This document shows, in pieces, positions 49,125 to 61,442 of a DNA stretch of 64,000 bases. The stretch is taken from contig CAJNOJ010000272.1 of NCBI GenBank assembly GCA_905250025.1, positions 61,715 to 125,714 of the forward strand, given 5' to 3'. Each line of letters begins with the position of its first letter. The stretch's first letter is position 1. Under the pieces are notes generated by a model. It saw nothing but the letters and a program-made list of their open reading frames with translations, was not told where the DNA came from and did no database searches. This DNA comes from Adineta ricciae (lineage: Eukaryota; Rotifera; Eurotatoria; Adinetida; Adinetidae). The position numbers and the translations under genes are program-made.

Positions 49125-50106
49125 ATGGTAACAAGTAACATTGGATTTATTCTTAATTTCATAACAATCGTCGTCAATGTCATTTCATGCTTCATTTCAT
49201 TTTTAATTGTACTTGGAACTGTGCACCATCTAAGTAAGAATCGATTGAATAAAGATGACAAAATCACCATTATTCTGGCTGCCAATATCTATTCATTGAT
49301 TTTCTTCTATACAATCATATTGATCTCATTTAATATCCAAGCGATATTAGGAGAATTGTATGCGCAAGATTTTAATTCTTGGTGGTGCATATTTTTAGGA
49401 TACTTAGCTGCGGTATTTCTAAGCACCATCTATTGGAGTTTTGCTAATCAGGTAACTATGAAATAAGTTGATTATTTCTTCCATTCTTTCGAATTTTTAG
49501 GCATTCTTTCGTCTTTGCCGTATTGTATATTCAACAATTCAATGGTTTCAATACTATTGGTTATACATCATTATTCCCCCTATTGAATTCATTATCCTGT
49601 GTCTCTTATTTTGTCCACTTCTTCTCTGGCATGATATCGTCTACATATCAACGGAATACTACTGCAATGTACGAAATAGAAACATTCGTGGAGTTATTTG
49701 GCTGCTATCGGTCGGCTATGGAGGTCCGCTATTGTTCCTATTGGTCATTTATATTCGTATTGCACAATACATTTACCAACGAAGGAATACTCAGACGTTG
49801 ATAGTTCGCCGACGCCAACAGCGTGAGCTTATTGTCGTCCGACGTATATTTATAACTGTCACTTTTCTTATCATTCTTCAAATACCACGTACAATCCTTT
49901 TCATAATGCTGTTCATAACGGGAGACGAATATACTTACTTTGCGCGTGTTGAGTGGCTGTTTCTCGGTCTCTCCATGATTGGGTTAAGTTTGTCGATGGC
50001 TTTTTCTACACCACAACTGAAAAAGATTATCATGCAAACATGGCATTTTAATCGTATCAAGCCAGCAAATGCGTTGACTGCAGCTGTACGTACAGCACAT
50101 TTGTGA
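49125..50106 (+). CDS. Rhodopsin-like 7TM receptor, orphan (haplotype 2)
   Basis: Two exons, 49125-49451 and 49501-50106 (intron of 49 bases), 310 residues. Seven hydrophobic segments in GPCR spacing: FILNFITIVVNVISCFISFL, IILAANIYSLIFFYTIILIS, WWCIFLGYLAAVFLSTIYWS, then after the splice AFFRLCRIVY (in the DRY position), WLYIIIPPIEFIILCLLF, GGPLLFLLVIYIRIAQYIYQ, VTFLIILQIPRTILFIMLF and LFLGLSMIGLSLSMAFSTP. The FFRLCR.VY..........W.YIIIPP pattern is common among bdelloid orphan receptors. Ligand unknown. ATG 49125 gives a short extracellular N-terminus directly before TM1. Confidence 0.8.
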
Positions 50107-51118
50107 CATGAGTTATTCGTATATCGTCACATGTAAATTTTCGAAAGAAGATTTTATTGAAAAAATAAACTAATCGAGCTTCTCATACCCAAACACCCTA
50201 CACGTTGTCTTATTTTTATACGATGATTATTGATATATGAGTTAGAGTTCGTTCTAATGAATAACTACTCAGCATGCGAGTATCGCTCGAGAACATGAGT
50301 ATTCATCGTAGTACTTATGTTTGTTTTCTGGAAGATCCATAAAGCAGAAAATAATTAGAATGAGTAAGGAATGATACTATTCAATGGTACGATTCTCCTC
50401 TAAAAGGAAAATGCTTAAAACATCCATAAAATACATCTGTTGACAACCAAACAAATTGGATCACATAACACCGTTTGAAAGATGTTTCTTTTGTAGAAGG
50501 AAAAGCCATGTAGATTCTGTAAAGACCTTTTGGTAGCGCAGTATCGTATACAGCTTTTTAATTAATTTTCACAAACTTTTCAAAGTTTTGACGTTTTTGG
50601 TAGTGATAGTTTATCGAAGACCGCCATAGCCTGTGCAGAGTTTCATTCTCAAGCTTCTAAACGCCGTTTCAGACCGAGTTCTGTACAAGTTTCTATCGTT
50701 ACCATTAGGAAACATCTGTTCATTGAATGTAGCTAGGAAATAATCTACCGTAGTGCTCACACGCTCAGTGCCCAACAGGACTTCTATTAACAAGCATCCA
50801 AAATGCAAAAGTACTCATGATATTTTCTAGCATGAATTCTTTCCGAGTCTCGTATATGAAGAAGTTTACCAAGCAAGCATTTCCGGCACAGCATGCTGAT
50901 TATACTGCATTCATAATTATTTTTAGTCCAAGAACAAGAAAAGCGCGAACGCAATTATTGCATCAAGCTGTTTGAATATTTTCAACTCTAGTACGAAGAA
51001 GAGAAGAATGTAATGATAGATAATGTAATCTATGATCAGGTAAATTTGGTATTAAACTTGGATTCAGGTTCTACATTGACTGAATATTGTTACAAATTTG
51101 AACGTAAATATTTGTTTC
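50107..51118. other. Convergent intergenic region
   Basis: Between 7TM (+) and hexosaminidase (-) 3' ends. AATAAA for the 7TM gene at about 50165. A weak minus-strand frame (50611-50808) is not supported by the other haplotype. Confidence 0.45.
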
Positions 51119-52619
51119 TTACTGGAAGCAGTCAAGTGGATTACGAGTGCAGAAGCCTTGATTGAGAGGCGACGCCATTGTACCTCGAAGAACCATAAGC
51201 TCACGCCATGGCAATAGTCGAAGAATAGCATCATCACTCGCAATCGTGTCACCAGTGGGCGTTTCATAACCTGACCTAATTATGTACAAAAGTAAATAAT
51301 TTGAAGAAGCATGTATGCATTTACCATAATCGTTCAGCAGCTGCTGCTGCTCGTGGCCAAATTTTTCCTTCAAAATTAGTCCTATCGGCCAGTTCACTCC
51401 ACATGCAAACTTCTCCTCCCTGAATCAAATTTGCTTCTTCTTCGGTTAGATTCGCTCTTATATCATAAGAATAAACTCTATTCCAATGATTGTAACCTGC
51501 TCCGGGCACATTCGAATAAGGATTGCTTCGTGGTTTACCATAACCAGTATCTAAATACCAATAATCACTCGAGGAAACAACGGTCTTGTATCCTTTTTCA
51601 GTTGCAGCTTTTACTCCAGAAGAACCGATCCAAATCTGCACTATCGTATCTGCCGGCAGAGTAAAATTATATTCTAGCAACATTTCCTGCCAAACCATTA
51701 CAGTCTTATGGCGAGAACGAATATGATTCTGCATATCGACGACAAAACGTCGAAAGAGTTCCATAATGGTCATATTCCTTTCTGCCAGATATGATACGAT
51801 CTGAGTGTCGTTTGTCCAACAGTTCATGATTACTTCGTCACCTAAATTTTCGTAAAATAAAATAAATTCACAAGTGAATGCACGATACTCTACACTATAC
51901 CGGATGCATGGAACCACGAGTCAGGAAACAATTCAGATAACTCATCTATGATGGTATTGACAACTTCTTTGGTCTTGTTGTTGGCAATGTTTAATTGGCC
52001 ACTTGGTGGTTGAACGGTAAACCCTGTGTAAGGAACCTTGTTGACGCACGATACAATCTCAGGAATTCCTAAAATAAATCAACACTAGCACTTGATACTT
52101 CATTCGCTCCGAACACAAACGATACTGACCGTACGCCCAAGAAGTACTGTGTCCAGGAGCTTCAAGTTCAGGTATGACACGCACTCCACGCTCTTTCGCA
52201 TACTGTACCAGGTTGCGAATATCATCATTTGTGTACTGATGTGCAGAACTGTAAGCTCCCTTGTTCGCTAATTGCGGATATGCTTGGGAAGCGTATGGGA
52301 ATGACGTCGCATCAAGAAAATGCCAATGGAAGACGTTCATTTTGTTCCATGACATTGTATCGATGACTTTATGAAGATCTTGCACGTCGTAATAATGACG
52401 TGAAGTATCGAGAAGAAGACCCCGATGTTTATATTTCGGATAATCGATGATGTTCCAGGGAGCGTTTGGAATGACAAAAGTCTGGTGAACAGGTGACCAG
52501 CGCACGATTTGAGAGAGCGTTTCCAGAGCGTAGAGAGCACCAAAAACAGTCTTGGCTTTGATTTGCACTCTATCGTATTGAGCAGCTAGAATGATTAACG
52601 AGTAAGATGCGTCTGTTTC
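51119..52619 (-). CDS. GH20 beta-hexosaminidase, 5' end missing (haplotype 2)
   Basis: Allele of 57308-59247 cut by the N at 52620. Exons (minus): 52130-52619, 51901-52068, 51325-51841, 51119-51275. Keeps the propeptide-proximal catalytic-domain start (HRGLLLDTSRHY), FHWHFLDATSFPY, VRVIPELEAPGHSTSWAYG and the catalytic Asp-Glu in GDEVIMNCW. The Met-to-TM part lies in missing sequence of about 400 bases. Confidence 0.85.
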
Positions 52620-52620
52620 N
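52620..52620. other. Scaffold join (single N)
   Basis: The left side matches 58808 in the next segment; the right side restarts at the equivalent of 46346 in the RdRP. Confidence 0.9.
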
Positions 52621-54839
52621 ATTTAATGATCAAGGGTATTCAGCGCGACAATGGTTATTATCGGTATTTTGGCTCGTCGAATAGTCAAATGAAAGAACAA
52701 GCCGGATGGTTCTTATTACTTCCTCCGAATGAAAACATGGATCAAGCACGTGAGAAAATTGGCAAAGTATCTAAAATTCGTAGCGTATCAACCTACATTG
52801 CAAGAGTGGGCCTATATTTAACTACATCCAGATCAGCTGGGGTACGAGTACGAGTTAGGACTACATCATAAGTGAATATGTGATTTTTAGATCAAACTAA
52901 CGTATAAGGGTGAAGCAACAAAATCCAATGGTGAGCCGCATTTAAAAAGAAAATCATCTCTGTTCTCTTCGATCAAACGACTGGTATGATGGAGATTACT
53001 AATGTACTGGTGACAGTCAACTGAATATACTCGTCAATCGAATGACTTGAGTATCGACTTTTAACTGACACTGATACGTTTGTTATATCGGCCTTAGAAA
53101 CATATGTTGAAATATGATACTTTTCAGTTTAGAAAGCCCAAGAAATCAGAGCCTGAGTATATGGCCATCCAGATTCCTGATGAGAAAAGAAATGAATATA
53201 CTTTTACCGATGGTTGTGGCAAAATTTCCCTTGGTCTTGCCAGAAAAGTCGCCCAAAACATTGGTATTCAAATAAAAGACGACGTAAGTTACTCATAAGA
53301 CTTTTTCTCAGAGAAATATCTCGTTTGTAAATAACAGATGGATATACCCTCAGCTTTCCAAGTGCGAATTGCTGGATACAAAGGGATGCTCTCAATAGAT
53401 CCCGAATCTAGGTCGAACGAATTTTACATTCTTGTCCGAGAAAGCATGAAGAAATTCGATAGCGATGATTGGACTCTGCATATTGTCGATCATTCTCGTC
53501 CCAGTGAGTAATTGATTAGTTACTGAATCTTCACTGTAATGCACTTCTAGTGCCTTTGAGTTTGAATAACCAAGTTATTCGGTTATTGAGCGATTTGGGT
53601 GTTCCGAATGGCGCTTTTGAATCGATTCAAACCCGGTGTATCGATCGAAAAGAGCTTTGGCATCCTCCACCGCAATGCTATTTGAATGCAATGGATTCAC
53701 TTAATCAAGCACTTATTAACGAAAGGAGATTGAAATACAGAAATGCGTAAGTTAATACTGTTAAAGCGCAGATACTCGTATAGTCGCCATCGGAATTTTG
53801 TAGGAAACATTTTCTTCGTAAAAATAAAATCCCATTGCCAATAAATGAGGCTCGCAATCTCTTTGGGATTGCTGATGAAACACAGACATTAAAACCTGGA
53901 GAATGTTTTATTCAGTACCGTCACCTTCCAAGTTCATCAAGTTCCAAAAAATATTCCATATATGAAGGTACAGACTGAATTAAAAATGCAGAATGTTCTG
54001 CACTATTTATTCATTTCTTAGGACCGGTCATAGTGACCAAGCATCCATGTCTTCACCCAGGAGACATTCGCCTACTTCGAGCGGTTCGTGTAGACAAGCT
54101 TGAATCGTGTGCACGTGATTGCATTATATTCTCTGTCCAAGGTCATCGACCTAGTTTTCATGAAATGGCTGGCTCGGATCTCGATGGTGATCAATATTGG
54201 GTTTATTAGGGCTACGAGCTCCAACTTGAAAATATCGTTCCATCATTATTATATCCACCTGCAGAGAAAAAATCAGACAAACAAGTAACCAACGAACGAG
54301 TAGTGGATTATGTACTTGATACATTCACTGACAGTTTCGTTGGTATCATTGCTAATGTGCACAAAGCCATTGCTGACAAACATCCCCGAGGTACATTGTC
54401 GAAAGAATGCGCAGAATGTGCAGAGCTCTTTGCACGTGCAATCGATGCGCGTAAAACAGGTGAAAGCATTTCAATGGTTCGCATTGATGAGCTGAAAAAA
54501 CAGTATTATCAAAGTTGTCCTCGATGGATGATGAAGTTCGATAAACCAGAAATGGATCCGCCAAGTAATTCAATTAACGAGATTCTTTACCGAAAAGCAG
54601 AAGATGCTTTGCTTCATGATGAAAACTTTCAAGATATTTTACGACCTCTACAAGGGGTCGAGTTGCCTGCAGAACCAATTACAATTGATATAGACGATAC
54701 AGCTCTCACTGTCGAAAATGAAATCTCAAGTAACCAAATTCGTATGGCTTGTTGTTGTTATTGCATATTCATCATGCTAGTTATTGCTGCAGTGATTTAT
54801 TGTTTCAAAAGATTCAAAATTTGGGGCATCTTCTCCTAA
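52621..54839 (+). CDS. Cellular RdRP, C-terminal part, with premature stop (haplotype 1)
   Basis: Continues the allele begun at 32167. Same blocks as haplotype 2 (KEQAGWFLLLPP, YTFTDGCGKISLGLARK, GSDLDGDQYWVY) and the same C-terminal TM (ACCCYCIFIMLVIAAVIY with a basic tail). The codon for Trp directly after the catalytic motif is TAG (54207-54209) instead of TGG, which would remove the helical C-terminal domain and membrane anchor. Downstream coding sequence remains open for 178 codons or more, so the lesion looks recent. An assembly error is possible. Confidence 0.75.
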
Positions 54840-55412
54840 ATATCAATTTCAAATGTCAAGAAAGAGACTTTGCTTAGAAAGCGTGTATTTGCGTGTTTAG
54901 TTTAGATGATTGAAAAAGTAGAAACTCTAACTTTAGCTTCTTGTCATCAAGTTTAATCTGCAGTTGTATTTTCAAGTGTCTCCTGCCTAAGTATTTTCTG
55001 GTTTATTGAATAAATAACAAGGCAGCACTCAAAAACTCTACCCATGACTGTTCAATGGGCATAGCTGTATCAACGATAAAGGAGCACTCACGTTCTTCGC
55101 AGATTGCATATTTACAGTGATAAAATTAGATTGTCTGACTAACGAACATCCTTCCTTCCTTCCTTCCTGATAACCACCCGATGCATGACAAGAAAAAGTT
55201 CACATTAAAAATGAATCAATGGTCGTGACTCTTCAGCATTTGCTCTTTAAAAGAGAATATACAATAGATTTTTACTAATGAGTTCATTTCAAGTATTTAT
55301 TTCTTTCGAGAATATTGTAGAAGAATCGACATAATATATGATATTCTTCGCTATCCTATATCTTCCTATATAAAAACTAGATTCTCATCTCGTGTAACAA
55401 TATTTTTTGAAA
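54840..55412. other. Intergenic, RdRP to 7TM (haplotype 1)
   Basis: No gene. (TTCC)n at about 55149-55168 is two units longer than in haplotype 2. Confidence 0.5.
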
Positions 55413-56394
55413 ATGGTAACAAGTAACATTGGATTCATTCTTAATTTCATAACAATCGTCGTCAATGTCTTTTCATGCTTCATTTCGTTTTTAATTGTAC
55501 TTGGAACTGTGCACCATCTAATTAAGAATCGATTGAATAAAGATGATAAAATCACCATTATTCTGGCTGCCAATATCTACTCATTGATCTTCTTCTATAC
55601 AATCATATTGATCTCATTTAATATCCAAGCGATATTAGGAGAATTGTATGCGCAAGATTTTAATTCTTGGTGGTGCATATTTTTAGGATACTTAGCTGCG
55701 GTATTTCTAAGCACGATCTACTGGAGTTTTGCTAATCAGGTAAGTATGAAACAAGTTGATTATCTCTTCCATTCTTTCGAATTTTTAGGCATTCTTTCGT
55801 CTTTGTCGCATTGTATATTCAACAATTCAATGGTTTCAATACTATTGGTTATACATCATTATTCCCCCTATTGAATTCATTGTCCTGTGTCTTTTATTTT
55901 GTCCACTTCTTCTCTGGCATGATATCGTCTACATATCAACAGAATACTACTGCAATGTCCGAAATAGAAACATTCGTGGGGTTATTTGGCTGCTATCGGT
56001 CGGCTATGGAGGTCCGCTGTTGTTCTTATTTGCCATTTATATCCGTATTGCACAATACCTTTATCAACGAAGAAATACTCAGACGTTGATAGTTCGTCGG
56101 CGCCAACAGCGCGAGCTCATTGTCGTCCGACGTATATTTATAACTGTCACTTTTCTTATCGTTCTTCAGATACCACGTACAATCCTTTTCATTATGCTGT
56201 TCATAACGGGAGACGAATACACTTACTTTGCGCGTGTTGAGTGGCTGTTTCTCGGTCTCTCTATGATTGGATTAAGTTTGTCGATGGCTTTTTCTACACC
56301 ACAACTGAAAAAGATTATCGTGCAAGCGTGGCATTTTAATCGTATCATGCCAGCAAATGCGCCGACTGCAGCTATACGTACAGCACATTTGTGA
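55413..56394 (+). CDS. Rhodopsin-like 7TM receptor, orphan (haplotype 1)
   Basis: Allele of 49125-50106; exons 55413-55739 and 55789-56394, 310 residues, same intron position. A handful of residue changes, mostly conservative and inside helices (for example NVFSC/NVISC, LFAIYIR/LLVIYIR, RIMPANAP/RIKPANAL). Open in both copies. Confidence 0.8.
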
Positions 56395-57307
56395 CACGAG
56401 TTATTTGTATATTGTCGCATGTAAATTTTTGAAGGGAGATTTTATTGAAAAAATAAACTAATCGGACTTCTCATGCCCGAACATCTCACATTTTGTCTTA
56501 TTTTCATACGATGATTATTGATATATGAGTTAGAGTTTGTTCTAATGAATAACTACTCAGCATGCGAATGTTGCTCGAGAATATGAGTATTCATCGTAGT
56601 ACTTGTGTTTGTTTTCTGGAAGATACAACATAGAGCAGAAAATAATTAGAATGCGTAAGGAATGATATTATTCAATGATACGATCCTCTTCTGAAAGGAA
56701 AATGCTTTAAACATCCATAAACTAAGCATCTGTTGACAAGCGAACAAATTGGATTACATAACACTGTTTGAAAGATTAGTTTCTTTCATCGAAGGAAGAG
56801 CCATGTAGATTCTGTAAAGATCTTTTAGTAGCGCAGTATTTTATACACCTTTTTAATTAATTTTCACAAAATTTTCAAAATTTTGAAGTTTTTGGTAGTG
56901 ATAGTTTATCGAAGACCGCCATAGCTTGTGGAGAGTTTCATTCTCGAGCTTCTAAACGCCGTTTCAGACCGCATTCTATACAACTTTCTATCGTTATCAT
57001 TAGGGAACATTTGTTCACTGAATGTAGCTAGGAAATAGTCCACCGTAGTGCTCAGCAGGACTTCTATTAACAAGCATTCAAAATCCAGAAGTACTCACAA
57101 TATTTCCTAGCATGAATTCTTTCCGAGTCTCGTATATGAAGAAGTTTGCCAAGCAAGCATTTCCGTCGACACAGCATACTAATTATACCGCATATATAAT
57201 TATTTTTAGTTCAGAAATAAGGAAAGCGTTAACACAATTATCGTATCAAGCTGTTTGAATATGTTCAACTCTAGTACGAAGAAGAGAAGAACGTAAATAT
57301 TTGTTTC
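56395..57307. other. Convergent intergenic region (haplotype 1)
   Basis: Counterpart of 50107-51118; shorter by a deletion just before 57290. No gene. Confidence 0.45.
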
Positions 57308-59247
57308 TTACTGGAAGCAATCAAGTGGATTACGAGTGCAGAAGCCTTGATTGAGAGGCGACGCCATCGTGCCTCGAAGAACCATAAGTTCGCGCCATGG
57401 CAATAACCGAAGAATAGCATCATCGCTCGCAATGGTTTCACCAGTGGGTGTCTCATAGCCTGACCTAATTATGTACAAAAGTAAATAATTTGAAGAAGCA
57501 TGTATGCATTTACCACAATCGTTCACCAGCTGCTGCTGCTCGTGGCCAAATTTTTCCTTCGAAGTTAGTCCTATCGGCCAGTTCACTCCACATGCAAACT
57601 TCTCCTCCCTGAATCAAATTTGCTTCGTCTTCGGTTAGATTCGCTCTTATATCATAAGAATAAACTCTATTCCAATGATTGTAGCCTGCTCCGGGTACAT
57701 TCGAATAAGGATTGCTTCGTGGTTTACCATAACCAGTATCTAAATACCAATAATCACTCGAAGAAACAACGGTCTTGTATCCTTTTTGAGTTGCAGCTTT
57801 TACTCCAGAAGAACCGATCCAAATCTGCACTATCGTATCTGTCGGCAGAGTAAAATTATATTCTAGCAACATTTCCTGCCAAACCATTACAGTCTTATGG
57901 CGAGAACGAATATGATTCTGCATATCGATGACAAAACTTCGAAAGAGTTCCATAATGGTCATGTTCCTTTCTGCCAGATATGATACGATCTGAGTATCGT
58001 TTGTCCAGCAGTTCATGATTACTTCGTCACCTATATTTTCGTAAAATAAAATAAATTCCCAAGCGAATGCACACTACTCCACACTATACCGGATGCATGG
58101 AACCACGAGTCAGGAAACAATTCAGATAACTCATCTATGATAGTATTGACCACTTCTTTGGTCTTGCTGTTAGCAATGTTTAATTGGCCACTTGGTGGTT
58201 GAACGGTAAACCCTGCGTAGGGAACCTTGTTGACGCACGATACAATTTCAGGAATTCCTAACATAATTCAACACTAGCAGTTGATTACTTCATTCGCTCC
58301 GAACACAAACAATACTGACCGTATGCCCAGGAAGTACTGTGTCCAGGAGCTTCAAGTTCAGGTATGACGCGTACTCCACGCTCTTTCGCATACTGCACCA
58401 GGTTGCGAATATCATCATTTGTATACTGATGTACAGGACTGTAAGCTCCCTTGTTTGCCAGTTGCGGATATGCTTTGGAAGCGTAAGGGAATGATGTCGC
58501 ATCAAGAAAATGCCAATGGAAGACGTTCATTTTGTTCCATGACATTGTATCGATGACTTTATGAAGATCTTGCACGTCGTAATAATGGCGTGAAGTATCG
58601 AGAAGAAGACCCCGATGTTTATATTTCGGATAATCGATGATGTTCCAGGGAGCGTTTGGAATGACAAAAGTCTGGTGAACAGGTGACCAGCGCACGATTT
58701 GAGAGAGCGTTTCCAGAGCGTAGAGAGCACCAAAAACAGTCTTGGCTTTGATTTGCACTCTATCGTATTGAGCAGCTAGAATGATTAACGAGTAAGATGC
58801 GTCTGTTTCTATGCTCAGCTCCTCGGAAATATCCTGTACTTGAATATGAATTTTGTTTAGAACATACGCTACGATTGTCGATGTGGTAGACCAATTGTAA
58901 GGAATCATAGGGTGAGTTTCTTTGAGAAAAAATAATCTCTGATAACGTTGAACAGCCTTGTTCAAAATAGAACTGCTACCCTCGAAGTCGAAGCGTACGT
59001 TTTCGGAAAATTCGATAGTTTGATTTCCACGCTGCCAAGTTTGAGGAAGAGGCCAGATCCAAGGCTGCCTGATAGGATTATTGGCTGGAAGACCATCGGT
59101 TGCACTATCTTCAGTTAATTTATGATGAGACGTTGTAAACGCAATAACAACACCGACTATAATGAAAAGCAGGGTACTAGCAACGACGACCATGGCAATT
59201 AACGCTTTCGTTGTGCACTTCTTGTCTTCTATTAATTTGCACATCAA
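57308..59247 (-). CDS. GH20 beta-N-acetylhexosaminidase, type II membrane anchor
   Basis: Complete gene. Four exons (minus) in frame: 58320-59247, 58090-58257, 57514-58030, 57308-57464; 589 residues. Hydrolyses terminal beta-linked GlcNAc/GalNAc from glycans. The N-terminus has a short basic stretch and a hydrophobic helix (ALIAMVVVASTLLFIIVGVV, about residues 14-36), a signal anchor rather than a clear cleavable peptide. The non-catalytic alpha/beta domain (about 60-200) precedes the GH20 barrel: YKHRGLLLDTSRHYYDVQDL, MNVFHWHFLDATSFPY, RVIPELEAPGHSTSW. The catalytic pair is in FHASGDEVIMNCW, formed across an intron; the usual sequence is lHlGGDEV. WIGSSGV, YLDTGYG, WNRVYSYD, GGEVCMWSELAD and WPRAAAAGERLW follow as in animal HEXA/HEXB. 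Several N-x-S/T sites fit a secreted or lysosomal lumenal domain. Confidence 0.9.
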
Positions 59248-60385
59248 ACAGATTTATTCGCAACCTTACGGATTAACATGGCGAATAATAATATTCATGG
59301 ATAAAGCAAGCCTTTACAATACACTCTCTTATCTACTGATATGCGTATAAAACAAACGCGGTATACATTTGGGTGTGTTTCTTTTGTCAATTCATACGTA
59401 TGGGAGTACTGTTTGTTCACGATGAAGCTATAGACGTTTTGACCGTATGACCGATAGAACAAAACTGTCTGTACTTTGTGAAATTTATTGACTAGACAAC
59501 GAGCAAAAAGAAACATGCAGAGTTTTTAATTCGCATGATGATATGTTTGTGATGTTAAAATGTAAAACTCAAAACGAGAATGTATTTGCCACGTAGAGTG
59601 AGATAAAATACAAGGGATTCAATTTGTTGACGCTCCTTGGACGCCACTTCTTCGGCGATAACTGATTCATGAACACGTGCTATTATATGTGACGTAAGAG
59701 TGATCGTCCAGATTGCAAGCTCGATGAATAACATTTTCATTATGTCTCGATCGTACTTGTATCTGCAGTATTAGTTATTGCAGTTGGCAGAATCCGACGA
59801 CGTATTTTTTAAGCTTTGTAGCATTGATATTCTAAAGAAAATCATAGCCAATAATGAAATAGTCTAGTCTTAGCTACAGATATAATATAAGTCGTATACA
59901 CGATATCATATTATCGGGAAGTGCATCACAAACACCATTATACATTTGTCGCATTAGTTTTGGTCAAATTGAAACTAGAAACCAAAAGATCCACACAGCT
60001 GAGATAAAACGAATCACTATTTTGTATAGGCTGGAAGCACGTGATCGTGCCCGATCAGGACAAAAAACGTTCGAAAGATTTAATTCAGTGTATACGAAAA
60101 TAGAAAAAACATGCCACATGTGGCCTGATAGTAAAGAACTGGATTCGGATGATCTAGTGCCTGGCTAGTTGGTACAGGTGAAATATTGTCTCCCCTATAT
60201 TATCTTTCTATTTAAAAAGATTTTTATGGCAAGCCACAAGACCGTAACATATTTTATAATGTTTGACAAGCAGATTTATTTATGAACTCAGGTTTTCCTG
60301 TTCATCTGTGTCGCATGAATCGGTATTGAATTCACCACAAAAAAGTACTCAACAGTCAAAATCTTTCCTCTTTCTACTGAGAGCA
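59248..60385. other. Intergenic, hexosaminidase to LRR
   Basis: Between two minus-strand genes. No gene seen; open frames (59555-59740 minus; about 59960-60165 plus) carry frame-breaking indels in the other haplotype. Confidence 0.5.
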
Positions 60386-61441
60386 TTAGCCGCTCCAAGT
60401 CGCTCGCGCACCGAGCTCGGGTATTTCATTCATAATGCCTTGTGATTGTTCAGCAGACATAGCTTTTGATCCATATAATAGTGCCGTTAATGTCTACCAT
60501 TGATTAGCAGAAAAGAAAAGTAGGAAAATAATACACGAAGGGCAATTTCTGACTTTATTTTTGCGCAAAGCGTTTGCTAAATATTGAACTCCTTGCAAAC
60601 CAATGTCGTTGTCCACAACTTTCAGATTTAAAAGTGTCTGAAATGAGTATATTATGTTACAATAAAGCTGAATATTTCGATAACTCACCTCATTATATAA
60701 CAAAGCGTTGGCTATATGTTGAACTCCTGAGACAGTAATCCTGTTACTACCAAGTTCCAGGTCTTTCAGTCCCTGCAAAGAGCAATATGAGAAAAGAATT
60801 AGCAGAGCAAGAGTAGATTTTCATCTATGAATTACTTTATTGTGTATTAGTGCAGTGGCAAGATACTGAGCGCCTTCATCCATAAGTCCGTTAAAGTTAA
60901 GTCTTAGCTCTTTGAGTGTCTATATCAAATGGCAAACGATCGCCGTAAGGGAGCAGTGAAAGTTCTCACATTATTCTGCTCCAATCCTTTAGCTAAGTGC
61001 TGTGCTCCTTTCGGACCGATATAGTTCATTCCCATAGAGAGAATCTTGAGCGTCTAAATTCTTATACGGTGACTAAATGTAACTGATAAATCAAATGCAT
61101 CTCACACACCTTGTTATGCATCAGCGCATTGCCTAGATACTGCATGGGTTCAGGGCCGAATCTAATGATACTAATGTAAAGTGTCGTGATGGTCTAAACG
61201 ATGAAGGTAGAATAGATGTATCAATCAGATTAGTTTCACGGTACGGTATTGTATTGTAACGCTTGAAATATGTATTGAGCACCTTCGGCTGCGATTAATG
61301 TTTCACTCACATCGAGAGATGTTAATCCCTAAATGAAAGTTGATACTTTGGAATGCTGTAAAGTATTGATGTACTGTCGTATTCTTCTGCAACATGGTAG
61401 CAAGATGCTGCGCTCCTAAAGACTCGATATAAGTTTGTCGA
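60386..61441 (-). CDS. RNI-type leucine-rich repeat protein, C-terminal part (haplotype 1)
   Basis: Minus-strand gene cut at its 5' side by the N at 61442. Each repeat is one 84-base exon (28 residues) split by introns of about 55-70 bases: GLTSLDVSETLIAAEGAQYI, TITTLYISIIRFGPEPMQYL, TLKILSMGMNYIGPKGAQHL, TLKELRLNFNGLMDEGAQYL, GLKDLELGSNRITVSGVQHI, TLLNLKVVDNDIGLQGVQYL. The pattern L..L.L..N.I...GAQ.LA.AL..N is the ribonuclease-inhibitor/NLR type. The last exon reads TLTALLYGSKAMSAEQSQGI and ends ATWSG with TAA at 60386-60388. Probably cytosolic protein-protein interaction; no NACHT or other domain is visible in this window. Confidence 0.75.
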
Positions 61442-61442
61442 N
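61442..61442. other. Scaffold join (single N)
   Basis: The left side matches 63653; the right side restarts at the equivalent of 59217, the 5' end of the hexosaminidase. Confidence 0.9.

Noticed and set aside
16506-52619. Recent tandem duplication of the whole gene cluster
   Set aside because: Every copy boundary coincides with a single N and the segments tile into two collinear haplotypes; allelic origin is simpler.
59890-60170. Plus-strand coding frame with basic residues resembling a transposon fragment
   Set aside because: In-frame and frame-changing indels in the other haplotype (62090-62360) and no recognisable domain.
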